From: an uncultured Planctomycetaceae bacterium
Lineage (GTDB): Bacteria > Planctomycetota > Planctomycetia > Pirellulales > UBA1268
Direction of reading: 5' to 3'
Assembly: GCA_937926325.1 (NCBI GenBank)
Contig: CALAZQ010000348.1
Span: 1-10,375 of the forward strand
DNA: 10,375 nt
This document shows positions 1 through 7,412 of the stretch, in pieces; the first letter of the stretch is position 1; every line of letters begins with the position of its first letter. Made by a program: the position numbers and the translations under genes. The notes beneath the pieces were generated by a model. It ran no database searches and was not told where the DNA came from. It worked only from the letters and a program-made list of their open reading frames with translations.

Positions 1-59
1 TATCCCCATGAAAATGGTGAGTGGCGAATGCGACACGAAGACTGCTGCGATGACCTACC

Positions 60-92
60 AAAAAACCCGGTTGTTGCCCCCGTGAGGACGGG
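60..92 (-). terminator. Possible weak rho-independent terminator of the DUF1552/DUF1592/repeat operon
   Basis: On the minus strand, about 75 nt beyond the stop codon of the repeat-protein gene, lies a 5-bp GC-rich stem with a 4-nt loop (plus-strand positions 79-83 and 88-92). Further on comes a run of six T (plus-strand A at 60-65). A competing, larger fold would pair 66-69 with 89-92 and put a 4-bp stem directly against the T run. The position fits the end of the operon, but the stems are short and the 5-bp stem is separated from the T run. The remainder of 1-167 shows no convincing gene; open frames there have no ribosome-binding site or recognisable protein. Confidence 0.33.
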
Positions 93-167
93 ACGTTCGG
101 AGTGTCTCAGAGAACAATCCGCTCAGCCTCACCAACCGCCCGCACAGCAACAGCGGCAACCTGGACG

Positions 168-1181
168 TCAGTTGTCTGGTCGGGCTGTCGGCCCGGCGAC
201 GTGTCCAGAATTCTGACGCGCACTGTTGGGCACATTCCCAGCCGCAACCGGCAGCGGCTGCGGCAGCCGCACCTGCGGGTGCGTCCGCAAAACAGCGAGG
301 ACTTCGGGCGTCGGATCGACCAAGCCCGTCAGGTGCAGCCGGCCCTGATGTCGCTTCAGGGCTTTGGCCGCCGCCAACGACATGGCAGGCAGAGCTCGCA
401 TTGCAAGCTCACCGTCATAGCCGGCGAGGGCGTCGGCTGTTTCCGCCGACAGCCGCGTCAATCCATTGAGAATCAGCGAGCCACCCGCCCGGCGGGCGAG
501 GCCCGCAGCGGCTGCCGGCGAAAGCTCCGACAATTCGTTGAGGACGAGCACGCCCTGATGACCGGCGAGGGCAATCGCCGCTGGTGCCGAGAGTTCCGGA
601 AGCGCGGCAAACCAGAGCACCGACCGGGCCCCATCGGCCCGGCGGAACACCTGGCCGGGCCGGGTACGATCCTCGAAGACCCCCTCATTGGTCGCCAGGA
701 TAGCGGCAATTTCAGGCGTCAGCTCGGTGAGCCCAATTTTCAGTTCGCCCCACTGGCTGGCCAGCTTCTGAGCCAGGGCAGGGGAGTCCAGCCGCTCGAG
801 TGCCGGGAGCCGCAGATTGCCGGCATGAGTCGCGAGAACCTCGGCCGTCGCTGGCGCAAGCTGCCGCAGAGCCCGAAACTCGAGATTGAACGATCCAAAC
901 GCCTTGAGCGGCTGATGGGCAGCCAAGGCCCGGGCAGACTCGGGTGAAAGATCTTCGAGGGCGGCAAAGCAGATGCCCCCCTCGTGCGTCGCCAGGACGG
1001 CGGCAGCCTTCGGGTCGAGTTCGGTGAGGGAGTCGAGGGTCAGGCGGGGATACCAGCGGCGGCCGGCAAGTTCCTCCGCCTGCTCGACTGTGAGCGTCGT
1101 CAGCGTCTGTGGATCGGCTGGTGGTGCGGCCGCCGCCACAGCCGCAACCAGCGTCAGCAGCAAGGTGAGAATTACTTCCAT
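168..1181 (-). CDS. Secreted solenoid-like protein with about eleven 23-residue repeats
   Basis: The 337-residue product begins with a signal peptide (hydrophobic stretch at about residues 4-19, Ala-rich cleavage region). Most of the rest, to about residue 307, consists of imperfect repeats of about 23 residues with the pattern LxxLsxexAxaLAxhxGxLxLxg. I count about eleven copies, two of them lengthened by insertions. The alternation of an Ala-rich helix and a short Leu-rich strand resembles a leucine-rich-repeat-like solenoid, which usually serves as a binding surface; no catalytic motif is seen. The last 30 or so residues are polar and look disordered. The ATG lies inside the 3' end of the DUF1592 gene (10-nt overlap) with no clear ribosome-binding site of its own, so translation probably depends on the upstream gene. 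This context suggests it acts with the two exported proteins of the operon. I do not recognise an individually named family; the repeat description is direct and the function is unknown. Confidence 0.85.
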   Translation of the reverse strand: MEVILTLLLTLVAAVAAAAPPADPQTLTTLTVEQAEELAGRRWYPRLTLDSLTELDPKAAAVLATHEGGICFAALEDLSPESARALAAHQPLKAFGSFNLEFRALRQLAPATAEVLATHAGNLRLPALERLDSPALAQKLASQWGELKIGLTELTPEIAAILATNEGVFEDRTRPGQVFRRADGARSVLWFAALPELSAPAAIALAGHQGVLVLNELSELSPAAAAGLARRAGGSLILNGLTRLSAETADALAGYDGELAMRALPAMSLAAAKALKRHQGRLHLTGLVDPTPEVLAVLRTHPQVRLPQPLPVAAGNVPNSARQNSGHVAGPTARPDN

Positions 1182-3835
1182 GCCAGCAGTTCGCTTTCGC
1201 AGCAGAACACAATCAGATCCCGCAGCCGATAGCCCTGGGGAGCGGCCCGGGTGAGGATCTCCCGGACTGCCGGGGCATCGGTAATCTCAAGTTCACGGCC
1301 CAGCGCCATCACCAGCAGCTTTTCCACCAGGCAACGGGCAAACTGTTCCGGCTGCTCGACCAGCAGCTGTTTGAACGCGGCGACATCGGCAAACGGTTCA
1401 CCAAAGAGTTCTCCACTGGGATCGACCGGCAGTGGCTGGTCGCCATCACGATAGCTGTCCCGCCAGCGGCCGATGGCATCGAATGACTCGAGGGCAAAGC
1501 CGGGGGGGTCGATGAGGGCATGGCAGGTGGCACAGGTGGCAGCTGAGCGGTGCTTTTCCAGCCGGTCGCGAATGGTGGTCGCGCCGCGAATGTCGGGCTC
1601 GATTACCGGCACGCTTGGTGGTGGCGGCGGGGCGGGCGTACCGAGAATGTTTTCCAGCACCCAGGCACCGCGGATCACAGGTGAAGTATCGACCCCATTC
1701 GCCGTCAGGGTCAGGATGCTTGCCTGGCCGAGCAGACCGCCGCGGCGGCGATCGGGCAGCGTCACCTCGGCAAAGCCGGTCCGCTCCAGCGAGCGGGACG
1801 GGGCGAGGCCGACGGCATCGGGCGTCAGATCACTCGCCGCCAGGCCGGCAACCGGCCTCCCGATGGCTGCCTCGAACTGTTTTGTGGGGATCCCATAGAG
1901 TCGTGCCAGACCAGCGTTGACAAAGGTCGTGTCGGCATCCAGCAGCCTGGTGATCGGTCCGTTTGTGGCCAGCAGCCGCTGAAACACCAGCCGGGTCTCT
2001 CGCCGCATCGCCGGCTCGAGCGCATCGTCGTAATAGGCCCGGAACCTGCCACGGTCGGGGGCCATCGAGCCGAGCTTCCAGAGCGCCAGCCAGCCGTCCA
2101 GAAATGCGGAAATGAACCGGCCGCAGGTATCGGCCGCCAGCAGTCGCTCAGCCTCTGCCCGTCGCACCGCCGGATCGGTCAGCCTGCCCTCATCGGCGAG
2201 CCGACGCAGTCGGTCATCAGGAGCGGTCACTGCCAGAAAATACGACAGCCGGGCGGCAATCTCATGCTGATCGAGTTCAGGCCCAGCCTCTTCCCGATAG
2301 AGAAACGCCGGGCTGCAGAGCACCGCCTCAAGCCCCCGCTTGATCGCTTCCTCGGCCGGCTCGCCGGCAGCCTCGGCGGCCCGGACAACGCCGACGAGCG
2401 GCTCGATCTCTTTCCGGTCCACCGGCCGCCGCCAGGCCCGGCTGGCAAAGCCATGGATTACCTCGTCGGCCCGGTCACTCGTGTAAGGCTCCGCCCCAAA
2501 GATCGCCCGGTGACTCGCCGGTGGCCACGCTGGTTGCTGCGGCCCTTCAATGACCACCTGCATGATCCGGATCCGTGGTGTTTCGACCCACATCGGGATC
2601 GTCATGCTTCCACCCCGTTCGACATTCTCCTCGTAGTGCGCCAACGCGTCCTTGTCGAGCAGGGCGAAGCGATTCTCTCGGAAATAGTGGTTGAGCCGGT
2701 AGTTGCCCGGGTTCACCCCGTTGGGAAAGACGAACCGCGGAAATTCGCCAGCATCGAGCCAGGCCTCACACTCGAGCCAGACCGGCTCGTCGTCGGGCAG
2801 ATCCCAGTGGCCCAGTTCTCGTTCTGCCTGCTGCTGATGCGTGGCGATGAACCGGGCCGTGCCCTCGTTCTCCCGCTTCGACAGGTCAATGCCCCGCAAA
2901 CTGCCCGACAGCAACGCCAGCCGCAGCGGCCGGCCATCCTGCCAGGCATCCTTCGGCCCCAAGGCGAACCGAGATGGCAGGCTCATGTCGGCTGTCCGAA
3001 ATGTGGCTTCCGCCTGAATCCGAAAGCGGTACCGGCCCGGCTGCGGCACGCCCTCACGAAGTTCGTCGAGCGGCACGTAGCCATTCAGTGGTGAATCGCC
3101 AGGCCGTTCCAGCAGGGTCTGCCAGGGCTGCTGTTGCCGCACGACCTTGTCGTACCAGCGAGCCTCATCGAAGAGATAGAAAATACCGGGGGCGTAGTGA
3201 AACGGTGGCCGCAGATCCCAGGTCTTCACCGCAGGAGGCGGTCCGAAGTGGACGGCCCTCGCGACGGCCGCCTCGGCCGCCTCGACATACTTCCGCAACA
3301 GAAACCCCGAGGTGACCAGCGACTCACCGTTGGTGGGAAAGCCATGCGTCCGAACATCCTCCGGAAACCCTTCAGCCGGATCAAACCCCGGCGCATCCAA
3401 CTGCAGGAGGTCGCGGATGGTGTTGCGATACTCCACCCGATTCAGCCGGCGCAGCACGGTCGGGTGCCGCTGACCGCTTGCCCGGGCCTGTGCCGCAAGC
3501 CGCTCTTCAAGATCGAGGACGGCAGCCGCCCGCTGCTCCTGAGAGAGCGACTCACCATCGGGTGGCGGCATCCGCTGGCTCTGCAGTTCTCGCAGCACCC
3601 GGGTCCAGACGGCAGCAGAAGCGGACGTGACTGCCGGCTCGAGGCCGGCCAAGGAAAGCCCCCCTTCGCGGGTCTCGGCGTCATGGCAATCGAGACAACG
3701 GCTGGTAACAACCGCAGCGGCGGGGGGCAACTCGGCTCGGACCGAGGTCAGCATTGCCGCCAGCGCGATGGCACCGACGAGCTGGCAGCAACGGTGCCAG
3801 GCGGTTTGTCTCGTTGCCGCCGGCCGCCTGCTCAC
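1172..3835 (-). CDS. Secreted DUF1592-type multidomain protein (DUF1587/1595/1592/1588/1585) with two CxxCH motifs
   Basis: This 887-residue protein has an N-terminal hydrophobic export segment (about residues 15-35). A cytochrome-like CLDCH follows at 47-51, with the downstream MPPP motif typical of planctomycete cytochrome-type domains. DUF1587 follows (about 127-190, LRRLNRVEYRNTIRDLL), then an unassigned middle part (about 205-445). The C-terminal half is in family order: DUF1595 (about 450-515), DUF1592 (about 520-650), DUF1588 (about 687-790, with a Pro-rich GTPAPPPPPSVP and a second motif CATCH at 768-772), and DUF1585 (about 812-885). The two CxxCH motifs suggest covalent haem c, so a periplasmic redox role is a reasonable inference, but no reaction is established for the family. 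The start is GTG, preceded by GAGG at 7 nt. It overlaps the stop of the DUF1552 gene as GTGA, a typical coupling arrangement. The gene is full length with no frameshift. Confidence 0.93.
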   Translation of the reverse strand: MSRRPAATRQTAWHRCCQLVGAIALAAMLTSVRAELPPAAAVVTSRCLDCHDAETREGGLSLAGLEPAVTSASAAVWTRVLRELQSQRMPPPDGESLSQEQRAAAVLDLEERLAAQARASGQRHPTVLRRLNRVEYRNTIRDLLQLDAPGFDPAEGFPEDVRTHGFPTNGESLVTSGFLLRKYVEAAEAAVARAVHFGPPPAVKTWDLRPPFHYAPGIFYLFDEARWYDKVVRQQQPWQTLLERPGDSPLNGYVPLDELREGVPQPGRYRFRIQAEATFRTADMSLPSRFALGPKDAWQDGRPLRLALLSGSLRGIDLSKRENEGTARFIATHQQQAERELGHWDLPDDEPVWLECEAWLDAGEFPRFVFPNGVNPGNYRLNHYFRENRFALLDKDALAHYEENVERGGSMTIPMWVETPRIRIMQVVIEGPQQPAWPPASHRAIFGAEPYTSDRADEVIHGFASRAWRRPVDRKEIEPLVGVVRAAEAAGEPAEEAIKRGLEAVLCSPAFLYREEAGPELDQHEIAARLSYFLAVTAPDDRLRRLADEGRLTDPAVRRAEAERLLAADTCGRFISAFLDGWLALWKLGSMAPDRGRFRAYYDDALEPAMRRETRLVFQRLLATNGPITRLLDADTTFVNAGLARLYGIPTKQFEAAIGRPVAGLAASDLTPDAVGLAPSRSLERTGFAEVTLPDRRRGGLLGQASILTLTANGVDTSPVIRGAWVLENILGTPAPPPPPSVPVIEPDIRGATTIRDRLEKHRSAATCATCHALIDPPGFALESFDAIGRWRDSYRDGDQPLPVDPSGELFGEPFADVAAFKQLLVEQPEQFARCLVEKLLVMALGRELEITDAPAVREILTRAAPQGYRLRDLIVFCCESELLAWK

Positions 3836-5085
3836 GTCAACGCCTCAATCGTGCCGGTGCTGTGGTTGAACCGCTCTGTCTGCACCCCAAACCGCTGGGC
3901 CATCGTCAGGTAGAGGTTGCATAGCGGCAGCTTCTGCTCAGCCGCGGCAGGCAGCGGCAGATGGGTCTGGTGCCGGTAGCCACCACCAGCCACAAGGATC
4001 GGCAGATTCAGGTTGGTGTGGGCACTGCCGTCGCTCATGCCACTGCCAAAAAGCACCTGCGTTGAATCGAGCAGGCCAGCCTCGGCCAGCCGGTCGAGCA
4101 GCCGGGCAAGCTGCTCCATCTGATACCGTTCGATTTTCCGCATGCCGGCCATCAGCGACGGATCCTTGCCATGGTGCGAAAACCCGTGATAGCTGCCCTC
4201 GGGGCCGACGGCCGCCGTATCAAACGAACCCGGCACCTCAATCGTGGCGATCCGGGTGGAGTCGGTCTGCAAGGCCAGCACGACGAGGTCGCAGAGGATC
4301 GGCACCTGCTGGGTGACGGAGCCGTCGCGGGGCTCACCGATGCCGGCAGCCGGCCGTGGCCGGGAAAGCCAGGCCTTCTCCTGCTGCAGCGTCGTCTCGA
4401 CCTCGCGGACCGAGGTGAGGTACTGCTCAAACTTCCGCCGGTCAGCGGCCCCGAGCCGGGGTTCCATGCTGCGGGCCTGATCGAGCACCGCGTCGAGAAT
4501 CGAGCCTCGACGGTCGTAGACCGCAGCCTGTTTTGCCATGGCCTCCGGTGAATCGTCTCGGAAGAGCAACCGAAAGACCTCGCTCACCTTTTGAATCGGT
4601 GGCACCAGCACCCCGCTGCGGGTCCAGGAAAGCTCCACGCCGCCGGTGCCGGTAGGGCCGGCGGCGGTGTTGAGGACAGGAAACCGTGTCTGCCCGGTGA
4701 CGGTGCGGGCGAGGAACTGGTCGAGCGTGATGTTGCCATCGGGCATGGCGGCCGCGTCAGCCGACTTCACGCCAGACAGAAAGGTGTGGGTCAGACCATG
4801 ACCACCGTTGGCCCCGTGGTCGAGGTTTGAAAGGATCGTAAAGCGGCCCCGATGCCGTTCCAGGGCGGCAAGATTCTGCGGTAACGCGGCATCCAGCCCC
4901 GCCGCGTCTGGAAAAAAGTCGGCCGCCAGCATGCCAAACGGGTTGGCCATACAGACGAACCGCGGTCTCGGCTCGTCGGCAGCGGCCCCCAGCGACTCGA
5001 GGATCGGGACCGCCAGGCTCACTCCGCCCGCCCGCAGCACCTGCCGACGATTGAGAGACCAGTTGTTCATTCGGCTCGCTGGCAT
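3832..5085 (-). CDS. DUF1552 family protein, Tat-exported
   Basis: The product (417 residues from this start) opens with a twin-arginine signal, SLNRRQVLRAGG at about residues 10-21, followed by a hydrophobic stretch ending near AAA. This means folded export to the periplasm. The body matches the DUF1552 pattern: NPFGM near the start, LSNLDHG, GHGLTHTFLSG, SYHGFSHHG and LFGSGMSDG. The family is compared with the sulfatase/DUF1501 group, and its activity is unknown. It is the first gene of the operon and is regularly found beside DUF1592-type genes, as here. The start is ambiguous. The frame is open to a TTG at 5148, with ATGs at 5139, 5109, 5100, 5085 and 5070. I chose 5085 because GGAG lies 9 nt upstream and it leaves a normal short n-region; 5070 is also possible. 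Confidence 0.92.
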   Translation of the reverse strand: MPASRMNNWSLNRRQVLRAGGVSLAVPILESLGAAADEPRPRFVCMANPFGMLAADFFPDAAGLDAALPQNLAALERHRGRFTILSNLDHGANGGHGLTHTFLSGVKSADAAAMPDGNITLDQFLARTVTGQTRFPVLNTAAGPTGTGGVELSWTRSGVLVPPIQKVSEVFRLLFRDDSPEAMAKQAAVYDRRGSILDAVLDQARSMEPRLGAADRRKFEQYLTSVREVETTLQQEKAWLSRPRPAAGIGEPRDGSVTQQVPILCDLVVLALQTDSTRIATIEVPGSFDTAAVGPEGSYHGFSHHGKDPSLMAGMRKIERYQMEQLARLLDRLAEAGLLDSTQVLFGSGMSDGSAHTNLNLPILVAGGGYRHQTHLPLPAAAEQKLPLCNLYLTMAQRFGVQTERFNHSTGTIEALT

Positions 5086-5168
5086 ACGTTCGCTCTCCAT
5101 GTGCGGCATCCAATTGTTACGTTGCCAGCCACAGGCCATGACGGCCAAGAATTCAAATTGATTACAGA

Positions 5169-5197
5169 ATGATCGTTTTCGCCCATTCGCGGGTCAA
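5169..5197 (-). promoter_or_regulatory. Candidate sigma70-like promoter of the DUF1552 operon
   Basis: Reading the minus strand, a TTGACC -35 box (plus 5192-5197) is followed after exactly 17 bases by GATCAT (plus 5169-5174). These match the consensus at five and four of six positions. The pair lies about 85 bases upstream of the preferred DUF1552 start, in AT-richer sequence. It is a motif match only. Confidence 0.33.
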
Positions 5198-5302
5198 AGC
5201 TGCAGCGTATAAATCGTTGTGTGGGTGTCGAGGGCGTGGGTTCTGCCCCCACTTCTCATCTCGCACGCTCTCTTCTTGGCCCGGTCTTGGACTCATCACT
5301 TT

Positions 5303-5509
5303 ATGGAGGAGTTTTTCCATGCGACCCTTCCACACCACGCGAGCGGCACGCCAGAGACTGTGCGGTTCGTTATTATCAGGCGGCTGCCCGACGCGTATGC
5401 CAAGGCGGCCACATCAGGCTTTCGGGCGACGGTGGCCCCGGGCCGCAACGCCGGCGAGGCCTTCACCTTCCGGCTCAGCAGCGACTATCAGGCCGACGCT
5501 GACCGCTGA
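5303..5509 (+). CDS. Doubtful short ORF, possibly a small gene or gene remnant
   Basis: A 68-codon frame runs from an ATG at 5303. From about codon 22 onward its third positions are strongly G/C, like the real genes of this window, and the peptide is balanced (FVIIRRLPDAYAKAATSGF, then GEAFTFRLSSDYQ). However, this ATG has no ribosome-binding site. The good Shine-Dalgarno sequence in the region, GGAGG at 5305-5309, is instead spaced correctly for an ATG at 5319 in another frame. That frame continues to 5636, overlaps the cupin start, and has a Pro/Arg-rich, non-protein-like composition. A start in one frame and coding-like sequence in another could mean a frameshifted remnant. I recognise no family, and it may be non-coding. 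Confidence 0.22.
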   Translation: MEEFFHATLPHHASGTPETVRFVIIRRLPDAYAKAATSGFRATVAPGRNAGEAFTFRLSSDYQADADR

Positions 5510-5619
5510 CCCGCCAAAACCCACCCAGCATGTGAGTCATCCGCTCGACCAAGCCCGGTACGAGGAAGTCCATCGTTTCACGAACCCACCACCCCACGCC
5601 CCCCGAGGAAACCAACACC

Positions 5620-5979
5620 ATGAGTACCACCGCTGAGACCTCCACCCGCTATCGGGTCGCCCAACTCGATTCCATCGACGCCGTCCCCTGTCCCTGTGGC
5701 CAGACCCGCCGGGCCTTTGTGGCTGACGACAACCCGGTGGCCACGATCCACATGGTCGACATCTCGGCCGACAGCCGGCCACACTTCCACAAAAGGCTCA
5801 CCGAGATCTATCTCGTGCTGGAGGGCGAGGGCCACATGGAACTCGATGGCGACATCGTGCCGCTGAAGCCACTGACCACGGTGCTCATCAAGCCCGGCTG
5901 CCGGCATCGGGCTGTCGGCAACCTGCGGATCGTGAATATCCCCGTCCCCGCCTTCGATCCGACCGACGAACATTTTTGA
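5620..5979 (+). CDS. Small single-domain cupin (Cupin_2 type)
   Basis: The 119-residue protein is almost entirely one cupin beta-barrel. Motif 1 is PHFHKRLTEIYLVLEGEG, giving His55, His57 and Glu62. Motif 2 is LIKPGCRHRAVG, with His96. Together these are the usual 3-His/1-Glu metal ligands, so a bound divalent metal is likely. There is no signal peptide, so it is cytosolic. The N-terminal part has CPCG (Cys24, Cys26), which is not part of the cupin core. Proteins of this size can be isomerases, dioxygenases or sugar-binding proteins, and the sequence does not decide between them. GAGGAA ends 9 nt before the ATG and supports the start. The gene stands alone on its strand and converges with the XylR-like regulator about 40 bases downstream. 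Confidence 0.85.
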   Translation: MSTTAETSTRYRVAQLDSIDAVPCPCGQTRRAFVADDNPVATIHMVDISADSRPHFHKRLTEIYLVLEGEGHMELDGDIVPLKPLTTVLIKPGCRHRAVGNLRIVNIPVPAFDPTDEHF

Positions 5980-6020
5980 CGCTCGACTAAAGGCGGCAAC
6001 CGAAAAGCGGCTGACGGTGT

Positions 6021-7211
6021 TCAACCGCTGCTCTGAACCGTTCCGACTGGGTGCCCCGCGCGGGCCTGTTGCCGGTAGGCGGCGGGTGTCAACCCGAGTC
6101 GCTGCCGCAGCAGCCGGCCGAGGTTCTGCTGGTGGCCGACGCCAGCCCGATGGGCCACTGCCACCAGCGACAGATCGGTCTCGGCAAGCAGGCGGCAGGC
6201 AATCTCCAGCCGCCGTCGGATGCAGGCCTCATGCACACTGAGGCCAACCGCCTCACGAAACCGCCGCTGCAGCGTACTGCCCGCCAACCCCACCGCTTCA
6301 GCCAGGTCTGACACGGTCAGTTTTTCCGTAGCATGATCGCGAATCAGCCGAAGCGCAGCCGCAATTTCTTCATCGTCGATCGCGAGCGTGTCGGTGCTGG
6401 CTCGGGCATGAATACCGATCGGCTTGACGATTGCCGCCGGTCTCCGGCTGGCCGGTGCGCCCGCCATCCGCGCCGCCAACCGCCGGGCCGCCTCATAGCC
6501 GAGCCGCTCGTTGTTGGTGATCACACTCGATAGCGGAGGCTGGGCCAGCGAGCAGTAGACCTCGTCGTTGTCGACCCCGATGATCGCGACGTCTCCCGGC
6601 ACCGCCAGCCCCGCCTCGCGGCAGGCAGTGGTCGCCAGCCAGGCATAGGTGTCATTGGCGGCCATCAGCCCCAGCGGGCGGGGCAGCCGGCCGAGCCAGT
6701 GGGCCAACCGGCCGGCGCAGTCGCCCGCCGGCTCGTGCGTATGGATGGTGCGGGCAAACTCACGGACGTGAACCGACAGCCGGGCGACCGCCGCAGCGGC
6801 GAGAAAGCCGTCGCGCCGCTTCTGGGCCCAGATCCGTCGCGACGGGCCGAGGTAACAGAACTGCCGCAGGCCGAGGCTGTGCAGATGCTCAAAGGCGAGT
6901 TGAGCAATCGCTGCGTCATCAACGTGGGCCGATTCGACGCCGGCGGGCAGCGGCAGCGCATCGAGGACATCGATCACCGGAACCCCACGCCGCACGACGG
7001 CTTCTGCCACCCGGGAGGAATGCAGCCGGGCCAGGATGCCGTCGCCCTGCCATCGCGCCAGCCACGAGGGCGGCCGCCCCTCAAGCCGCTGAGTCTCATG
7101 CTCGATCACCCAATCGCTGGCCGATTCCCGGACGAACCGGGCCACTCCCCGGACGAGGTCACGGCCGGACCCGTGAGAGGTTTCAACAAGGACGGCGATC
7201 CGTTTGCCCAT
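6021..7211 (-). CDS. XylR-like transcriptional regulator (LacI-type sensor fused to AraC-type DNA-binding domain)
   Basis: The 396-residue product has the XylR architecture and length (E. coli XylR is about 390 residues). Residues 1 to about 270 form a periplasmic-binding-protein-like sensor. It starts IAVLVETSHGSGRDLVRGV and includes the family signature GVDNDEVYCSLAQPPLSSV followed by GYEAARRL. Residues 279-382 form an AraC-type double helix-turn-helix, with LTVSDLAEAVGLAGSTLQRRF as the first reading unit and LGLTPAAYR at its end. Such proteins activate or repress sugar-use genes when a sugar binds the sensor. The ligand here is unknown, and no sugar transporter or kinase is present nearby. 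The second HTH (GHQQNLGRLLRQ) departs from the usual aromatic-containing form. The frame is open to a GTG at 7220, but the ATG at 7211 has GGAG 8 nt upstream and gives the standard N-terminus. Confidence 0.9.
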   Translation of the reverse strand: MGKRIAVLVETSHGSGRDLVRGVARFVRESASDWVIEHETQRLEGRPPSWLARWQGDGILARLHSSRVAEAVVRRGVPVIDVLDALPLPAGVESAHVDDAAIAQLAFEHLHSLGLRQFCYLGPSRRIWAQKRRDGFLAAAAVARLSVHVREFARTIHTHEPAGDCAGRLAHWLGRLPRPLGLMAANDTYAWLATTACREAGLAVPGDVAIIGVDNDEVYCSLAQPPLSSVITNNERLGYEAARRLAARMAGAPASRRPAAIVKPIGIHARASTDTLAIDDEEIAAALRLIRDHATEKLTVSDLAEAVGLAGSTLQRRFREAVGLSVHEACIRRRLEIACRLLAETDLSLVAVAHRAGVGHQQNLGRLLRQRLGLTPAAYRQQARAGHPVGTVQSSG

Positions 7212-7240
7212 CGGCTGCACTCCGCAGTCGGCCCCAGCCC

Positions 7241-7259
7241 GCTTGGTTCCGGGCCAAGC
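7241..7259. promoter_or_regulatory. Inverted repeat upstream of the XylR-like gene, possible operator
   Basis: GCTTGG (7241-7246) and CCAAGC (7254-7259) form a perfect 6-bp inverted repeat around 7 bases. It lies 30-48 bases upstream of the regulator start and in the same 200-base gap that serves the divergent histone-tail gene. Position and symmetry suit an operator for autoregulation, or an RNA hairpin in the leader. No convincing -35/-10 pair was found beside it. Confidence 0.3.
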
Positions 7260-7412
7260 CGATAGGTTACGTCGACCAGCGGCAGCGTGCCATGAATTCC
7301 TCCGCAGCGTCCTCGTCGCCGATTTGCATCAGAACAGGTATGCTTCCGGCCCGGTGCGGTCCGCCCGCAGTTGATCGGTGCGGGCCCCACTTTCCCAGAC
7401 ACAAGGATCATC

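Larger units (their letters stand above)
5086..5619. other. Intergenic gap between the DUF1552 operon and the cupin gene
   Basis: About 530 bases separate the divergent DUF1552 operon and cupin gene. The part nearest the operon (5101-5220) is noticeably AT-richer than the genes, as expected for promoters. It holds a candidate minus-strand promoter (5169-5197) and, on the plus strand, an isolated TATAAA at 5208-5213 with only a poor -35 match. A short hairpin (GTGGG 5236-5240 with CCCAC 5248-5252, 7-nt loop) has no T tract. The part 5303-5509 contains a doubtful short ORF described separately. Nothing resembles a tRNA, riboswitch or insertion sequence. Confidence 0.6.

Noticed and set aside
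102..947. 281-codon plus-strand open frame
   Set aside because: It is antisense to the repeat-protein gene, Arg/Gln-rich, has no ribosome-binding site, and arises from high GC with few stops.
2264..3094. 276-codon plus-strand open frame
   Set aside because: It is antisense to the DUF1592 gene, whose domain order is clear; no family resemblance in the antisense product.
3134..3913. 259-codon plus-strand open frame spanning the DUF1592/DUF1552 junction
   Set aside because: It is antisense to two well-supported coupled genes, with no start signal and no recognisable protein.
5236..5252. GTGGG/CCCAC hairpin as a terminator or riboswitch element
   Set aside because: Only 5 bp with a 7-base loop, no T tract and no further conserved structure; expected by chance in GC-rich DNA.
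5578..6024. 148-codon minus-strand open frame
   Set aside because: It is antisense to the cupin gene, whose metal-ligand motifs and ribosome-binding site are convincing.
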